DNA from: Owenia fusiformis
Lineage: Eukaryota > Annelida > Polychaeta > Sabellida > Oweniidae
Assembly (NCBI GenBank): GCA_903813345.2
Contig: CAIIXF020000007.1
Coordinates: 38,092,759 to 38,156,758, forward strand
DNA: 64,000 bases
Direction of reading: 5' to 3'
The notes under the pieces: model-generated
The model's database searches: none
What the model saw: the letters and a program-made list of their open reading frames with translations, nothing else
Told to the model about the DNA's origin: nothing
In this document: positions 35,500-47,070 of the stretch, piece after piece
Position numbering within the stretch: the stretch's first letter is position 1
How the letters are laid out: every line of letters starts with the position of its first letter
Translations under genes and position numbers: made by a program

Positions 35500-36070
35500 C
35501 AAATAAATGCAAGAGCTCTCGGCTAAGAGCGCTTATCTAAAACGTTTTAGGACCCCAGTCATAGCCAAGACGTCTTAGCGTTAAAACGTTTTACAAGCGA
35601 GAAAAAATTCATCGGTTTTAGATAAGAGCTCTTAGCCCGGGTTTTGCGTTGGGCCGAACGAAACATTTGAAACTTTCTATCTACATATGTCGCATGGTCC
35701 ATTCTTTTGTCTTATTGCTTGTTCCCAACATTATCCCAAAATTATTAAGAAGAACTTATTTGCCTGGCGATCTATCATAATCCTAATTTATGCATAAAAT
35801 CTTCCTGCTCTCTTTCACGCTTTTAAAAATGCTGTCTTTAGGACATATTTTTGTGAAACCGATGCATTCTTTAGCACAATAGAAGCGGGAAAGGATAGCT
35901 ATATTGACTGAACCGTCCTTCAACCAGTACTGAACTGCTTTTTTCATTGTACATGTATACCTAAATATCTCTAAGACTCAATCATATTTCGTAAGACGTC
36001 TTAAAAATGATGGTGTAAACTCAACATACTTTTTTCTAAAACGTTTTAGCCAAGACGTCTTGGAATGTCG
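35500..36070. repeat. Cluster of perfect 10-bp palindromes
   Basis: AAGACGTCTT (three times), AAAACGTTTT (three times), AAGAGCTCTT and AAGAGCGCTT occur within 560 bp, often in the context taaaacgttttagccaagac or similar. Part of the cluster forms inverted arms (35520-35640), suggesting a decayed MITE. Confidence 0.6.
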
Positions 36071-36542
36071 CATGTAGTGTAAATAGGGCTAATATTAAAA
36101 TGTGTAGTATCTCAAATATGTCGTTGGCATCTCTCGCACAGTGAATAAATGATTAGAAAATAGGTAGTATTTGCAAAACTTAATGATATTGTATTTAATT
36201 TTTCAAGGTGCGAATCTAGCTCGTGACACAAAATATATTTGTATGATGATATTCCAACGGTGCATAATTGTTTTTCGAACTCAGATACCATATCGAAATG
36301 AAGAGAACATGCATCACGTTATACCTGTAATAACCTGCCCGTGTTTTAACAAATGAAAGTGTGCCGTGTCAAAATTCGAATTCGAAACGGTATATTTGCA
36401 AAAAGTGCATTCACACAAAGAAGACCTTTTTTCCAAATATTATGTTTCCTAAAAATCTGCGCAACACTTTCTACTGCTTTTTAGTAATCGTAATTGCCTA
36501 TTAAACAACCTATTATTACTATACATGATCATATTCATACCC

Positions 36543-36713
36543 GTAGCCAGGTTTTACCAGGAGGGGGAGCTTTTTCCAGGGGGAAGCTTTTTTGACAGTT
36601 TTGGCTAAAAATCATGCGAAAAGTGCTCAAAATTGTGAAAAACTGCATGATTTTGAAATCATTTCTGGCCAGGGGGAGCTTCAGCTCCCTCAGCCCCCCC
36701 CCCTGGCTACGGG
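36543..36713. repeat. Compact copy of the GTAGCCAGG-type element
   Basis: It begins gtagccaggttttaccagg and ends ccctggctacggg. The inner sequence also contains inverted gggggagctt/aagcttccccc-type segments. It ends only about 40 bp before the acceptor of OTU gene exon 5. Confidence 0.75.
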
Positions 36714-36751
36714 CCTTATATTTATCAATTTACATTTACTGTACGTTCCAG

Positions 36752-37135
36752 ATAGCAGACATGCTTTCGATGAAGATTCAACGGAACAGCTGAGTGATGA
36801 ACGTAAATTTAAGATAATGATGTTAGCTTTAGATAAGCCTGACATTCTTGATAACGTGTTTAGTCTGTTAAGAAATATAAAGAGATTCCTAAATTTACCA
36901 CCCCCGTCGTCCAACAAAGAGCTAGATGATAGAGCACAATTTATAAGCAAAATCGTAGACAACTCAATAAAAAATAAACATTATATACCAGATGGACTTA
37001 TTGAAGAAGTGGTCAAATTGACAAGCCATGAACTAGAGGCGCTGAGTGTCATCTATAGACAAAATATGAAGGCCAATGGAGCCGCTCATATTCGAGATAA
37101 CCTCAACGAGAAGAAAGATGCTTCAAGTGAATCAC
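36752..37135 (+). CDS. OTU gene exon 5: helical domain, unknown
   Basis: The acceptor is tacgttccag; the likely donor is atcac followed by gtaaac, chosen because it restores phase with exon 6. It is 384 bp and phase 1-1. The peptide has DERKFKIMMLALDKPDILDN then FSLLRNIKRFLNLPPPSS and DGLIEEVVKLTSHELEALSV. It is all-helical in appearance, and each half resembles exon 4 in Leu spacing. The open frame continues upstream through the acceptor into the adjacent MITE to 36592, so intron retention would not meet a stop at once. Family unknown. Confidence 0.72.
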
Positions 37136-37367
37136 GTAAACTGAATTTTACTGATATTTTTTTATTTATTTAATATATATCCATTACATACAATTTACGC
37201 GATATCATTTATCAAACATGTGTAACAGGATTTATGTCCTTTTAGACTTGTTTGTTTCATTAAATCAAAGTATTTTTTGTAATACATCTCATGCTACAAT
37301 GTTTCGCAGGTCAGATTGATGGTACTTTAACATTGCTTTAGTTTACAAGTTTAATTTTATGTTTTAG

Positions 37368-37484
37368 GTGGCCAAATGTTGTTAAATCTTCTGCAAGGAT
37401 ATGAACGTTTGGTTAAGGGCAATATAAAATATAACGAGGGACAGACGCCAACCACGTCATCAAATTATGTTCTACTTGGCAGAG
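37368..37484 (+). CDS. OTU gene exon 6
   Basis: The acceptor is atgttttag and the donor gcagag followed by gtatgt. It is 117 bp and phase 1-1. It encodes GQMLLNLLQGYERLVKGNIK followed by YNEGQTPTTSSNYVLLG. Assignment rests on phase and splice signals; function unknown. Confidence 0.65.
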
Positions 37485-37604
37485 GTATGTAGTGGTTATC
37501 GATCGCGACTTTCTTATCTTTCTGATCATTCTGCAGTTGAATGTTGCCCCAAAACACTCTGTTCGCATGTGACACTTGATGTAGGTCCAAATGGCTTACA
37601 GACA

Positions 37605-38725
37605 ACTCATCCCTGGACAACTCATCCCCCGATTTCCCCTCGAGAAAGTCTTTGTTCACTAGTTCTCAGAAGACAACAGAATCGTCGCTTTAATACCCCA
37701 GTCACTATTTTTATATAAATGGAAAGAGTTAGAAGTGCAGATCTTAACCATTTTTGAAGTTTTGTTTACGTAACAAAAGTGCGATATTGGAGAGGTTAAG
37801 CTACCGTATAAAATCCAGAACGCAACTTAAACGTATCAATGGCCCCTATACAAATACATGTAGAGTTCACACATAAATAGCCGTTCAGCTCTAGTGTTTG
37901 TTTAGACTACACCATAGCTTGTAATGATTACATAGTATGCCATTGATGAAGTTCAATAGCTGGTTTTCTAATACATATTTTAAACGAGCTCGTTTCGTAA
38001 GATTATTGGAGTTAAATCATGCGTAACATACATCATCTTCTTCAGAAAGAATTATACTCTGCATCGAAATCAAAATTGCAAGGATAGTATTCAACAGACA
38101 TGAGTATAATGATTCCCGTTGATAGCAACGTGAAATATGTAAATCTCCCGTTCTAAACACGCAACTTTGAAGTTGAACGGGTATCTGAAGTAGACTAAAG
38201 CGATACAATCCTATGTTGATTCAATGTACTTTGCGTTTACGTATACGTTTTGAAAAACCGTATTTGCTTAACCTCTCTACTAAATCGACGACCGTGTTGT
38301 CTTCTGAACTATTTGTTCGCATGTACACATTTACATTTTCTTATACATATGATATTTAGCCTACTACTGGAGAAATAAGGAAAAGACAAAAATCGTACCT
38401 TTGAGGCTCTGACATTTTGTTACCGAAACAATCTGTTTACAACATAATCGAGTGGAGTACCAGTGTTCATGGAATATATGATTCATATGATATATGATTT
38501 AAAAATCATTTGAATAATATATGAATTAATAATATTACATTAAATTACTCAAACATGCCAAAGGATGAGTTGTCCAGGGAATGAGTTGTCCAGGGAATGA
38601 GTTATTCAGGGGATGAGTTGTCCAGGGGATGAGTTGTCTAGGGGATGATTTGTCCAGGGGATGAGTTGTCTAGGGGATGAGTTGTTCAGGGTTAAGTTGT
38701 CTAGGGGATGAGTTTTCCTGTTACC
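37605..38725. mobile_element. Foldback element with minisatellite ends
   Basis: Three blocks occur in mirror order on the two sides. These are a caactcatccctggacaact tract (37610 and, inverted and expanded, 38561-38722), agaagacaacagaatcgtcg (37670 and 38285-38310) and gagaggttaagctaccgta (37790 and 38250-38283). This is a large inverted repeat around a ~430-bp core, placed in intron 6 of the OTU gene. Confidence 0.62.
38561..38722 (+). repeat. 17-bp minisatellite (ggatgagttgtccaggg)
   Basis: About nine units with variants (tctagg, ttcagg). It forms the expanded right edge of the foldback element 37605-38725. Confidence 0.85.
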
Positions 38726-39159
38726 GTCCCAATGCTCAAATTACTCTAAAAGTATGCTTTGGCATCCCCAAGTGCAGACGTGGGTGCAACCTCGCTAGTA
38801 CTGCTCAAAAGAACTCTGTAATACTACTCCAAATATAAATAGGGCCGCCTTCATGGACTACCACATCAGTAAGTATCTTTCCACTGGTCTCCAACAGAAA
38901 CGGACACAATTATCAACGTTGTGGAGGACACATCTTCATTCATCACATGATGTCATATGACACCAAAGATAAGTCAGAAGTTTTGGTGCTTTGTTGCTGT
39001 CAAGTTATCAGGTTCAGGTTTTGATAAATCTCACAAAAGGCAAAATTACAAGAGCACAATAGTATGATATATTAATTTTATAGAATAACCATTACAACAT
39101 TTTACAATTTGGTAAGTTATAAAGGTATAATGATACACTGGTATACTACTCTGTAAAGT

Positions 39160-39480
39160 TCGTAGCCAAGGAATACTACTACAGCTGCAATAAACTTATA
39201 CGCCAATGACGATCACTACGATAGCTGCACTCAGATATTGATGCCCGTCACGGAAAGCTTCATTCTGGGAAAGGCGAACATCAATGTATATTGCACTATG
39301 ATAACGATCAATGTCACGGTTCGCTGCAATCTGGTAATAGCGATCTCCACGATAGTTCTACTCTGGTAATAACGAATATCAAGCTAAGCTGCAGTCTCTG
39401 GTGAAACGATAACTACGATGACTAGGATAACTACGAATGTCACAATACAGTTATATTTTCACTTGTACCCGGGTAGTACT
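39160..39480 (+). repeat. Degenerate ~45-bp tandem repeats
   Basis: Recurring gctgca(a/g)tctggtaat, cgatctccacgatag and cgaatatcaa phrases point to an old minisatellite with unit about 45-48 bp. Confidence 0.5.
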
Positions 39481-39687
39481 GAACATCACAAGTCACACTT
39501 AGATAACGATGGACATCACACAATTGTACTTTGGGATGACGAGCATCATGGCGTGCGTAGAATAATGGAAATAACGTCACAACGCATGCGCGTAAATCGA
39601 CATTTCATGGTCCAAATATTTCAATTGAGAGCAGTCTTCATCAAAATTTAAAATCTTAATAACTTTTTAGCAAATCATTTATTTTCT

Positions 39688-39985
39688 TAGGATTCAACGG
39701 ATCCTTATTACACCCAACGAAGAGTTCGTTTTGATATATAAATCAGGAAAATCCATCCATAGATCTTTCGGCCTTTTAATGATTTAATTTTCGGGATATT
39801 TTGCTAAAATCCCCCATTGGCAGCCATTATAAACTTTGAAAAAACTCAAATCCTGGTCATTTCATAGCATTCGTTAAGTGATCTAAACAACCCCAATCGC
39901 TTAGGATTCAACGGATTCTAAGAGATCAAACAATATGTTGACAATCCCCGTTTCAATATCTGCCGCATAATCTTTCGGCCTTTTA
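39688..39985 (+). repeat. ~213-bp direct duplication
   Basis: cttaggattcaacggatcct at 39688 and cttaggattcaacggattct at about 39901 begin two copies. Both contain atctttcggccttttaatg or atctttcggccttttacac. Confidence 0.6.
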
Positions 39986-40601
39986 CACCCTTGGTATACG
40001 CAGCTAACGAAAATTGACCGGCACGGGTCAAAAGCTGGACCGGCACGGGTTAACGGTTTTATTTGAATTTAAAACAGCCATAACTTGCTCAATATTGACT
40101 TTCTCGTGTCTAATTTGAAATATATGATGCCTCTCGATGCTTTTAAGTACCCCAATTTTTTACAGATTTTTAAACGGACCAAAACTCTCTAAATGCGCAT
40201 TTATGCTCTTTTCTCTCGAGAACGACTGTCTCATTTTCACGATAACTTTTATTTAGTACTTCTAACATATAAGATCTATTTTTCCCCATCAAGGTATGAT
40301 GTAAATGACATGCTATTTACATATTGTGAGTTTCAATGACGCGCGTTTGATTTTATAAAAAATGCCAAACTTTGTGACAAAGAATTTCCTCCTGCTTGCA
40401 GCGAGAAGACGGACCGGTTCGGGGCAATAGTATGAACATCATTCAGGAATCTTTATTCATGTGTGTTACATCTATTATTAAAAGGATCTAAAGTTTCAAA
40501 TCTTCTCTTAGAACCTCTCCGACAAACCGTTACATGTCCAACTTACCTTCGGTTGTGAATTCCAATGGTTAGAATATTGCCCAACTATGCGATCAGGTCA
40601 T
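39985..40601 (+). repeat. Left copy of a ~610-bp inverted duplicate
   Basis: From acacccttggtatacgcagc to gcgatcaggtcat this matches the reverse complement of 48316-48920 almost base for base. No gene is inside. Open frames are short. Confidence 0.9.
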
Positions 40602-40753
40602 CGTTCCATCGCTTCTTGGGACACTTTTAATTAAAATATTTATTGTATACCAACATTTATCCCATTCTACGACGCATTTGAGGTAAAAAATAGGTTGGTA
40701 AAAGCTGATTAATATTATCCAGAGCAAGTTGGATACAGCTGGAAATATATATA

Positions 40754-41807
40754 TAGGGTGTCCGGAAAGTAAAGATACAAATGCTCTAATTTCAACAGAT
40801 TTGCCTGTTGTGAGATGAAATTTCTACAGATTGTAGAATAACATGATAGGAATATATCCTGCAACTGTCATGACATTTAGTTTAAAAATGAAAAAAATAT
40901 GGTTGTTATGGTAACGGAAGTCGGGGGTATGTGGAGCAACGGCACAATTGTGTTTTATAAATCTTTTTTTCTGCTCATATCATCTAGGAACTCCACCCTC
41001 TGTTCCTATTATATATCAAATTTTGTACCACAACAGCATAAGAATTAGTACTGTAACATTATTTGATCACTTTATCATTCCCGCCATTATCTATACATTT
41101 GTGGTGCATCTTAACCAACGATTCAAGAACTGCTGCTTTCAATCTCTCAGATTGATGATAACATTGTTTTCCAACTGAGTCTCACTTTTTTTAAAATTTA
41201 TTCCTCATTCTTCTTACAAATATTGCTTTCAGGTGTACATTAAGAAATCTAAAGGGGACTAATATCAGATGAATATGGGGCATTGTACAAAGTGGTTTAA
41301 GGTCAAGACACTCCATCGTAAGATTTGTTTTATTTGCTTTGTAAATTGGTGAATTGTGGCACTTCAGGTCCGTGATTGTTGTCTTTTCTATTAATCCGTG
41401 TACCGTTTTTCTAAGCACTTGTATAATATTTCTTTGATACTGGTTAGTGACAAAACAGAATTTTGATCTATGTATCAATGACATCATTATACAAAAGAAA
41501 ACACTATGGCAACAATAATTCAATAATGAACAAAGCAAAACATTGATAGAAAATACAATAGAAAACACTGTTTCAAATGGTTATATTTAGCAATTTTTCA
41601 CATTTTAGCGATGTTCTGGAACTGCTCCACATACCCCTCACCACCGTAACCATGACAACCGTAACTTTAACATGTTTAGACTATATGTGATGAAAGTTGG
41701 TAGATATATTGTAATGATGTTCCTCTACAATCTGTAGCAATTTCATTCTACAAAACCTAAATCTCTTAAAATTAGAGTATTTGTATCTTTACTTTCCGGA
41801 CACCCTG
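40754..41807. mobile_element. 1,054-bp mariner-type element with ~190-bp inverted arms
   Basis: The ends are TA then tagggtgtccggaaagtaaa on the left and CAGGGTGTCCGGAAAGTAAA on the right (reverse), followed by TA. Similarity continues inward past atttcatctcacaacagg-type sequence to the paired ctccacatacccc segments at about 40930 and 41625. A minus-strand frame of 125 codons (41191-41568) has no DD(E/D) motif I can see. Probably a non-autonomous element. Confidence 0.75.
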
Positions 41808-43089
41808 TATATATCCCTCGGTCCCTGCGGTCCATTGGGAAATACACATATTTCCCTGAGGATAAACCCTGTATCCAAAAACCTCCAACATAATCCATAT
41901 TCAGGCGGATGTATCTTCCCGCTTCACGTTAGACTCAGTTCTCATTATCTTAAATATTTAAGTGCCAAGTGCGCTGGAAAAATCAAGCCATTGAATATAA
42001 AGGGGCATGGGATAAACAGTTTTTCCTTTAGTAGGTTCTGAATATTGGTATTATCCTAGGACCATATAATTTATCTGCCCTTGAAACCTAGAACCTCATA
42101 TAGAGTAATCTCTATTTATCCTATGCCAAGTAGTTTTAGAAGATATATTCGCATCTGTATCCCGACTCTTAAGTTTCCATATTCAGAACCTACGTATCTC
42201 CCGCCATATCTCCCGCTCCCGAGCATACCTTTCCACTTTTGGCAATTCTAAAAATCTTCTGGGTATAGGATAAAGCAGTTATTTACGCTCGGTTTCGAAA
42301 TGGGGTTTACTGCTCCGGAGATATGCATTTCCTACCCCTATATAAACTCCATATTAAAATCTCCCCAATGCATAATCCCTTTGTACCCCATAACTAGGAA
42401 GGTAAATAGTATGTATCAGAGCAGGTGAATATTATGTATCACTGAACATAGCAATTTCTGTTTTGAAAAGTACAATATGAAATATATATTTTTTAGTTCT
42501 CCTAGTAAACCTCGATAACATCCAATCGCGTTTTTGTCTTTACAAAGTTTAATCTATCAAAGGTTAATCTATTTTCAATCGAGAGTTAGCTTGAAATATC
42601 AAAACATTATAATATTCTCATACTTGTAGAACTAAAAATGCTTTCCTATTATCATTACTACAATGACGAATATTTGGTACATGGGTCACAAAAATATATT
42701 TTCAGTTTCCCAAATAATCGGATCTGGCATGAAAAGCATCCCGGGATGTGTAAATGATGATAAGATTAGTAAATAATTAGAAACGTTGTTATCTTTTTAA
42801 ATCTTTGAACCTCAGTAAATTGTTCACTGCACGGGGAAATTTCATTGCAACTGCAAGAGAAGTGTCCAAGTAATATCTATGCTTCTAGCAAATATGCCTC
42901 TGAAGGTATGTGAAAATAGGTTATCTGCGATCAGTTGAAATACAAGGTTTATCTCTTGGAATTACTGACCTCCGCGAACAGACCGTAGATTGCTAGACAT
43001 TGTTAGTACCTCAGTTGAAATACTCAATTTTGATTGGTCAATTAGCGGTCAACAATATGTATTATTATATACCTCAAATGTATTCTAGA
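41808..43089. other. Intronic stretch, nothing recognised
   Basis: AT-rich with pyrimidine-rich patches (tatctcccgctccc and similar). No exon with splice support was seen. Confidence 0.45.
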
Positions 43090-43680
43090 TGCTCATTGGC
43101 TTATTCATGGTCACATGACATGGAATAGATGAACTAATTCCCTGGAAAGTCCTAAATCCCTGCTTTCAGGGAAGATGAATTGTACTAATCACCAGTTAGG
43201 TCATGTGACCAGTCAATAGTACATTTTATCTTCCCCCAAATCTGAGATTATAGGAGTTGAAAGGTAAAATGCCTTTAAATGCCAATAAGAACCTGTGAAC
43301 ATTTGATATTGAAATGAAAAGACTTCTCATTTTGTTTTTCTTTACAGAGTACTTATCAGGTATATAATAAAACAAATAGTGACTGCCACATTTTCGGGAA
43401 ATAGTGTAAAAATTTTCCTCTCGGGAATATCCCGTCCACTGAGTTGTTCCCTCGGCCTGCAGCCTCGGGAACATGTCAGTGGACAGGATATTCCCTAGTT
43501 CAACGTCGTTAAACTCAATAACGGCGTTATTTATTATTAAGAATTTTCTTGGGGCCATTATTGAGTTTAACCTCCTTACTATTCTTTCCATTGATGCAAG
43601 TTTTGGATCCACCGAAACCATTTTTCCGCGATAACATGCAACTGATACTTGACAACAATATAAAAACAAATAACATCAAG
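43090..43680 (-). repeat. Interspersed repeat with a strong hairpin and an open minus frame
   Basis: It contains an 11-bp inverted pair ggtcacatgac/gtcatgtgacc and a hairpin at 43423-43495 (gggaatatcccgtccactga paired with its near complement). A 147-codon open frame runs on minus (43669-43226). A second, shorter copy of the same sequence, in plus orientation, is at about 44330-44395 (actatttccctcaatggcag, cactatttgt). The frame has no known domain and crosses the hairpin, so I treat it as incidental. Confidence 0.55.
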
Positions 43681-44263
43681 CGATTCAACATAATATTATT
43701 GTATTAAATGGTCATTTATACAAGTAAAATTAGGTTAAACTTACCAATCTCTAAAATGACATTTCCGCATGTCCTTCATTGTGTCTGTTCGTCCCGGGTT
43801 AAAATTTAAACTATTGAAACGAAATTGTTGTCAAATAGATTGATAATTATCACGCGATTACTCGGGATAAAATAGCCATTTTTGAGGATAGCAGGTATCT
43901 TTGATTGATTTATATAGCGCTTGTATACACACAAAATCGTTATTAATTGCAAACCTACTGTTCGTTGATGCAGTGTCGCAATGACGGTTAATTCCTGATA
44001 CGATTTGCAATTTCGATGTTACCGGAGCTGACCGATATTTTCGTAAAATTCCAAACCTGTTCTCCAATATTTTCGTAATTATGCATCAATATGGTCTAAG
44101 GGGGGTACGGGATGGTGTTTATGTATTTATAAGGTATGTATGCATGCTTGAATCACATTCTTTATGTAATATTACCATGTTTTCGGAGTTTAATTAGTTC
44201 CGCATGTCGAAACCTGCTGAACGATTAAATGATCGCATCAAGGGCAAAATCATCATGGAAGTT

Positions 44264-44320
44264 AGACCTAGCCGGGGCCATAAGACATGTCAGATAAGAA
44301 ACGAGGCCCAGGCTAGGTCT
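44264..44320. repeat. Short hairpin (agacctagcc / ggctaggtct)
   Basis: Ten-base perfect arms extended by ggggcc/ggccc flank a 30-base loop, just upstream of the repeat copy at 44330-44395. Confidence 0.65.
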
Positions 44321-44395
44321 TATGTTGTTGGACTAGATATTCCCTTGAGGAAAATATTTTGCACTATTTCCCTCAATGGCAGTCACTATTTGTAC

Positions 44396-44490
44396 ACTGG
44401 GTACTGTTGACCGCTTCTGGGTACTGTTGACCGTTACTGGGTACTGTTGACCGCTACTCAGTACTGTTGACCGCTGCTAGGTACTGTTTC
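44396..44490 (+). repeat. 21-bp minisatellite (ctgggtactgttgaccgcta)
   Basis: Four to five units. Confidence 0.8.
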
Positions 44491-45278
44491 AAAATTATTA
44501 TTTTTAAATCAGAATTGAAAAAAGAAATTGAAAAAAATCTAAATCGTAAATATGTTTTTTCGTGAAATATGATATCTTGATCAACTTATCAAATATTTCT
44601 TCACGTATTACTAGTATTCGATTATTCTCAGTCAACAGTACTTTCAAGGTTTACAGTATCGGTATATATATCGTATACTATATGATTTCTATTAGCAGAG
44701 AAACAATAACTCAAGACAGAAAAATATTTTATTCAAAAATATTGCAAATACGATGTAACATTGAAATGTCATGAGAAAAAATAAAACAGGAACACTAAAA
44801 TAAGAAACATATACAAAAACATGCGCTTTAGTGATAGTCTACATGTTGAAGTCACTTGTCGTTTTCCTGGTCTATAGGCCTACATGTACATGTATGTCCT
44901 CTTTTTTTACAATGCGCAAGATTTCTTCTTTGTTTGAATTTTGGATGGCATGTACAAATGTAATCCCTTCTTTTGCTGTGCACATCTAACTTTCATATCA
45001 TCATCACTCATCTTCATCCCATCTGAACACTGCATTTACGTAAATTATGACACTACTATTGTATGTGTAAATATCCGCTGTATAAAATGTATTTTCACAA
45101 GCCAATAATGTGCAAACGTAGGCTTGTTTCTCCATATTCATGTATTATTGTATTATTGTATGTTTATATATGTCTTAAATATGGAAATAAAATAACCTTA
45201 AAAAAAAAAAATCTAACTCATGTTGTTTTCTCATTCTCCTGCTCGTGCATACTTTTTTACAAATCTTGCATTTCTCAG

Positions 45279-45422
45279 GCATCTTTTGGATGCAGAATGT
45301 TGGATATGCAATGACTGTGTTCGCAGAAGACGTCGAGATTGAAATGCGGCGGAGGGGACATGTAAATGAAGCTAATCTATGCAAGCTTGTTAGAGAGTGG
45401 TACCAAGCAGAAGATGATCCAG
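45279..45422 (+). CDS. OTU gene exon 7 (last one seen)
   Basis: The acceptor is gcatttctcag and the donor gatccag followed by gtacta. It is 144 bp and phase 1-1, joining in frame to exon 6 across a 7.8-kb intron. The peptide is FWMQNVGYAMTVFAEDVEIE then MRRRGHVNEANLCKLVREWY and QAEDDP. The RRRG...A..C.LVR.WY.AEDDPG pattern resembles a segment I associate with large uncharacterised gene families of marine invertebrates, but I cannot name the domain. No stop codon has been reached; a further exon must lie beyond 45422, possibly outside the window. Confidence 0.72.
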
Positions 45423-45536
45423 GTACTAAATATTTTTAGTTAGTTGGTTTTAGGTAGATTTTATCACTCTTCCTTATAAACGTATGTACAAGTTTTCGAA
45501 GGAAGTTTATCATGAAGGTCAAAAATGGACACATAT

Positions 45537-45660
45537 GTTGTATTGTATTGTATGGTGTGGTATGATATGGTATGGTATGGTATGGTATGGTATGGATTGG
45601 AATGGCATGGAATGATATTGTATGGTGTTGAATGTTATTGTATTGTATTGTACTGTATTG
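45537..45660 (+). repeat. Pentanucleotide-type microsatellite (tatgg)n
   Basis: Interrupted ggtatggtat repeats grading into ttgta repeats. Confidence 0.85.
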
Positions 45661-47070
45661 CATTGTAAAATTGCAATTGTAAAATTACAGTGTCCTCGGT
45701 TATAGAAATACATGTATATACAATTACCATTCTAGTACATCACATATAACGGCCAATGAGGTACATCACCTTGTTCCCTAATCCTTAAGATTTTCCACGG
45801 GCTTTTGCCACATGTAGAAATATTCGGACATCAATGTGTTGAATTTATCCTAAAACCTGGAATTTTATTTGCAACCTTTGCGACTGATTAATTTATCGAA
45901 ATAATCAACTGGCTTGATGAGTTTCGATTGTTGTTGAAACCAACTATTTTGACCATTTTTATCAAATATTTCTTGTTTAATTAACACCAACCGGCATTTG
46001 TGGGAAATGAGTTGATTTCTCTTCAAGTGGTGTTTTAATTTAAAATTTGCACAGCAAAAAATGTGTACGAATACAACGAATCCTGACGTCAGGATACATA
46101 CAGGATATGCACCCCGTGTGCCAAACCTGTATGAATCCTGACGCATGGATTCATACAGGATTTATGACAAAAAATTCAATAAAAAATCCATGTTAATTTG
46201 ATAAAAAAACAAAACAATTTTCTCAATCAAACAAATAATCTACTTTCAAAAGTACCTATCCTAGTATCCAAAAGTGAATTTAATTAAATTAAGAATGAAC
46301 ATTTTGCCATTATTCACAATTATTTTTTCCCTGGACTATTGTGATTTGATATTTGATGCTTAAGAAGCTATAGAAGACAAATGGTATATAAATAGCAATA
46401 TATGACAAACTTTTAAAGAGCATTATGTCTGCAACCTTTTTATAACAGACTTTCAATTAAAATGCCCATTATAACACATAGTCGCAATGGTGGAGGGATT
46501 TGGATATTTGGAATTCCCCCGGCGATTTATTATTACTTATCTGTTTTCAATATTGTTGGTATTTTGCAAGCCTTTAATATTCAATTTGCACTTCAAAAAA
46601 GTATTGTTATTCAAAAGGTAAGTCAAAAGGGTCAAATCGAGGTCAACATGACATTTTGTGATAAATTGTTAATGTGCGAAAGTACGAAATAGTAGTACAG
46701 GTATGTTCCAAACTTAACGAGGCTGTTTTATCAATGTTCTACGAATCTAGATTTTATATCACTCGAAACAATGCAAAGCCCTTGGTGAGGGGGGGGGGAA
46801 TTACAGACATCAAACATAGCGTTTTAGTTATGTATAATCATTAATCAAAACAAATAATACTAATAAGTCCACCTTTCTGATTACAATTTTGTCCGTGTAT
46901 TTCTAGACTTATTTACTTATGATACAACAACAAATTAACTTCACTTGCGTCAGCCCATCATCTCCTTGCAAATATAATTGTATTCATGTTCGACGGGGAA
47001 TAAGAATTTGTTTACCCGCACCCCTGATCATTATCAAGCCCCCTCTAGATATCAGGCCCGTCACAGGCAC
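45661..47070. other. No gene seen
   Basis: A short palindrome-rich patch around aatcctgacgtcaggat occurs at 46078-46160. A G run is at 46788-46800. No supported exon was found. Confidence 0.45.

Noticed and set aside
36592-36751. Start of a new gene at 36592
   Set aside because: These codons come from a GTAGCC-type repeat and intron sequence; a good acceptor at 36751 and phase agreement favour an internal exon.
41191-41568. 125-codon minus-strand frame as a mariner transposase
   Set aside because: It lies inside a mariner-type element, but no helix-turn-helix or DD(E/D) motif could be read.
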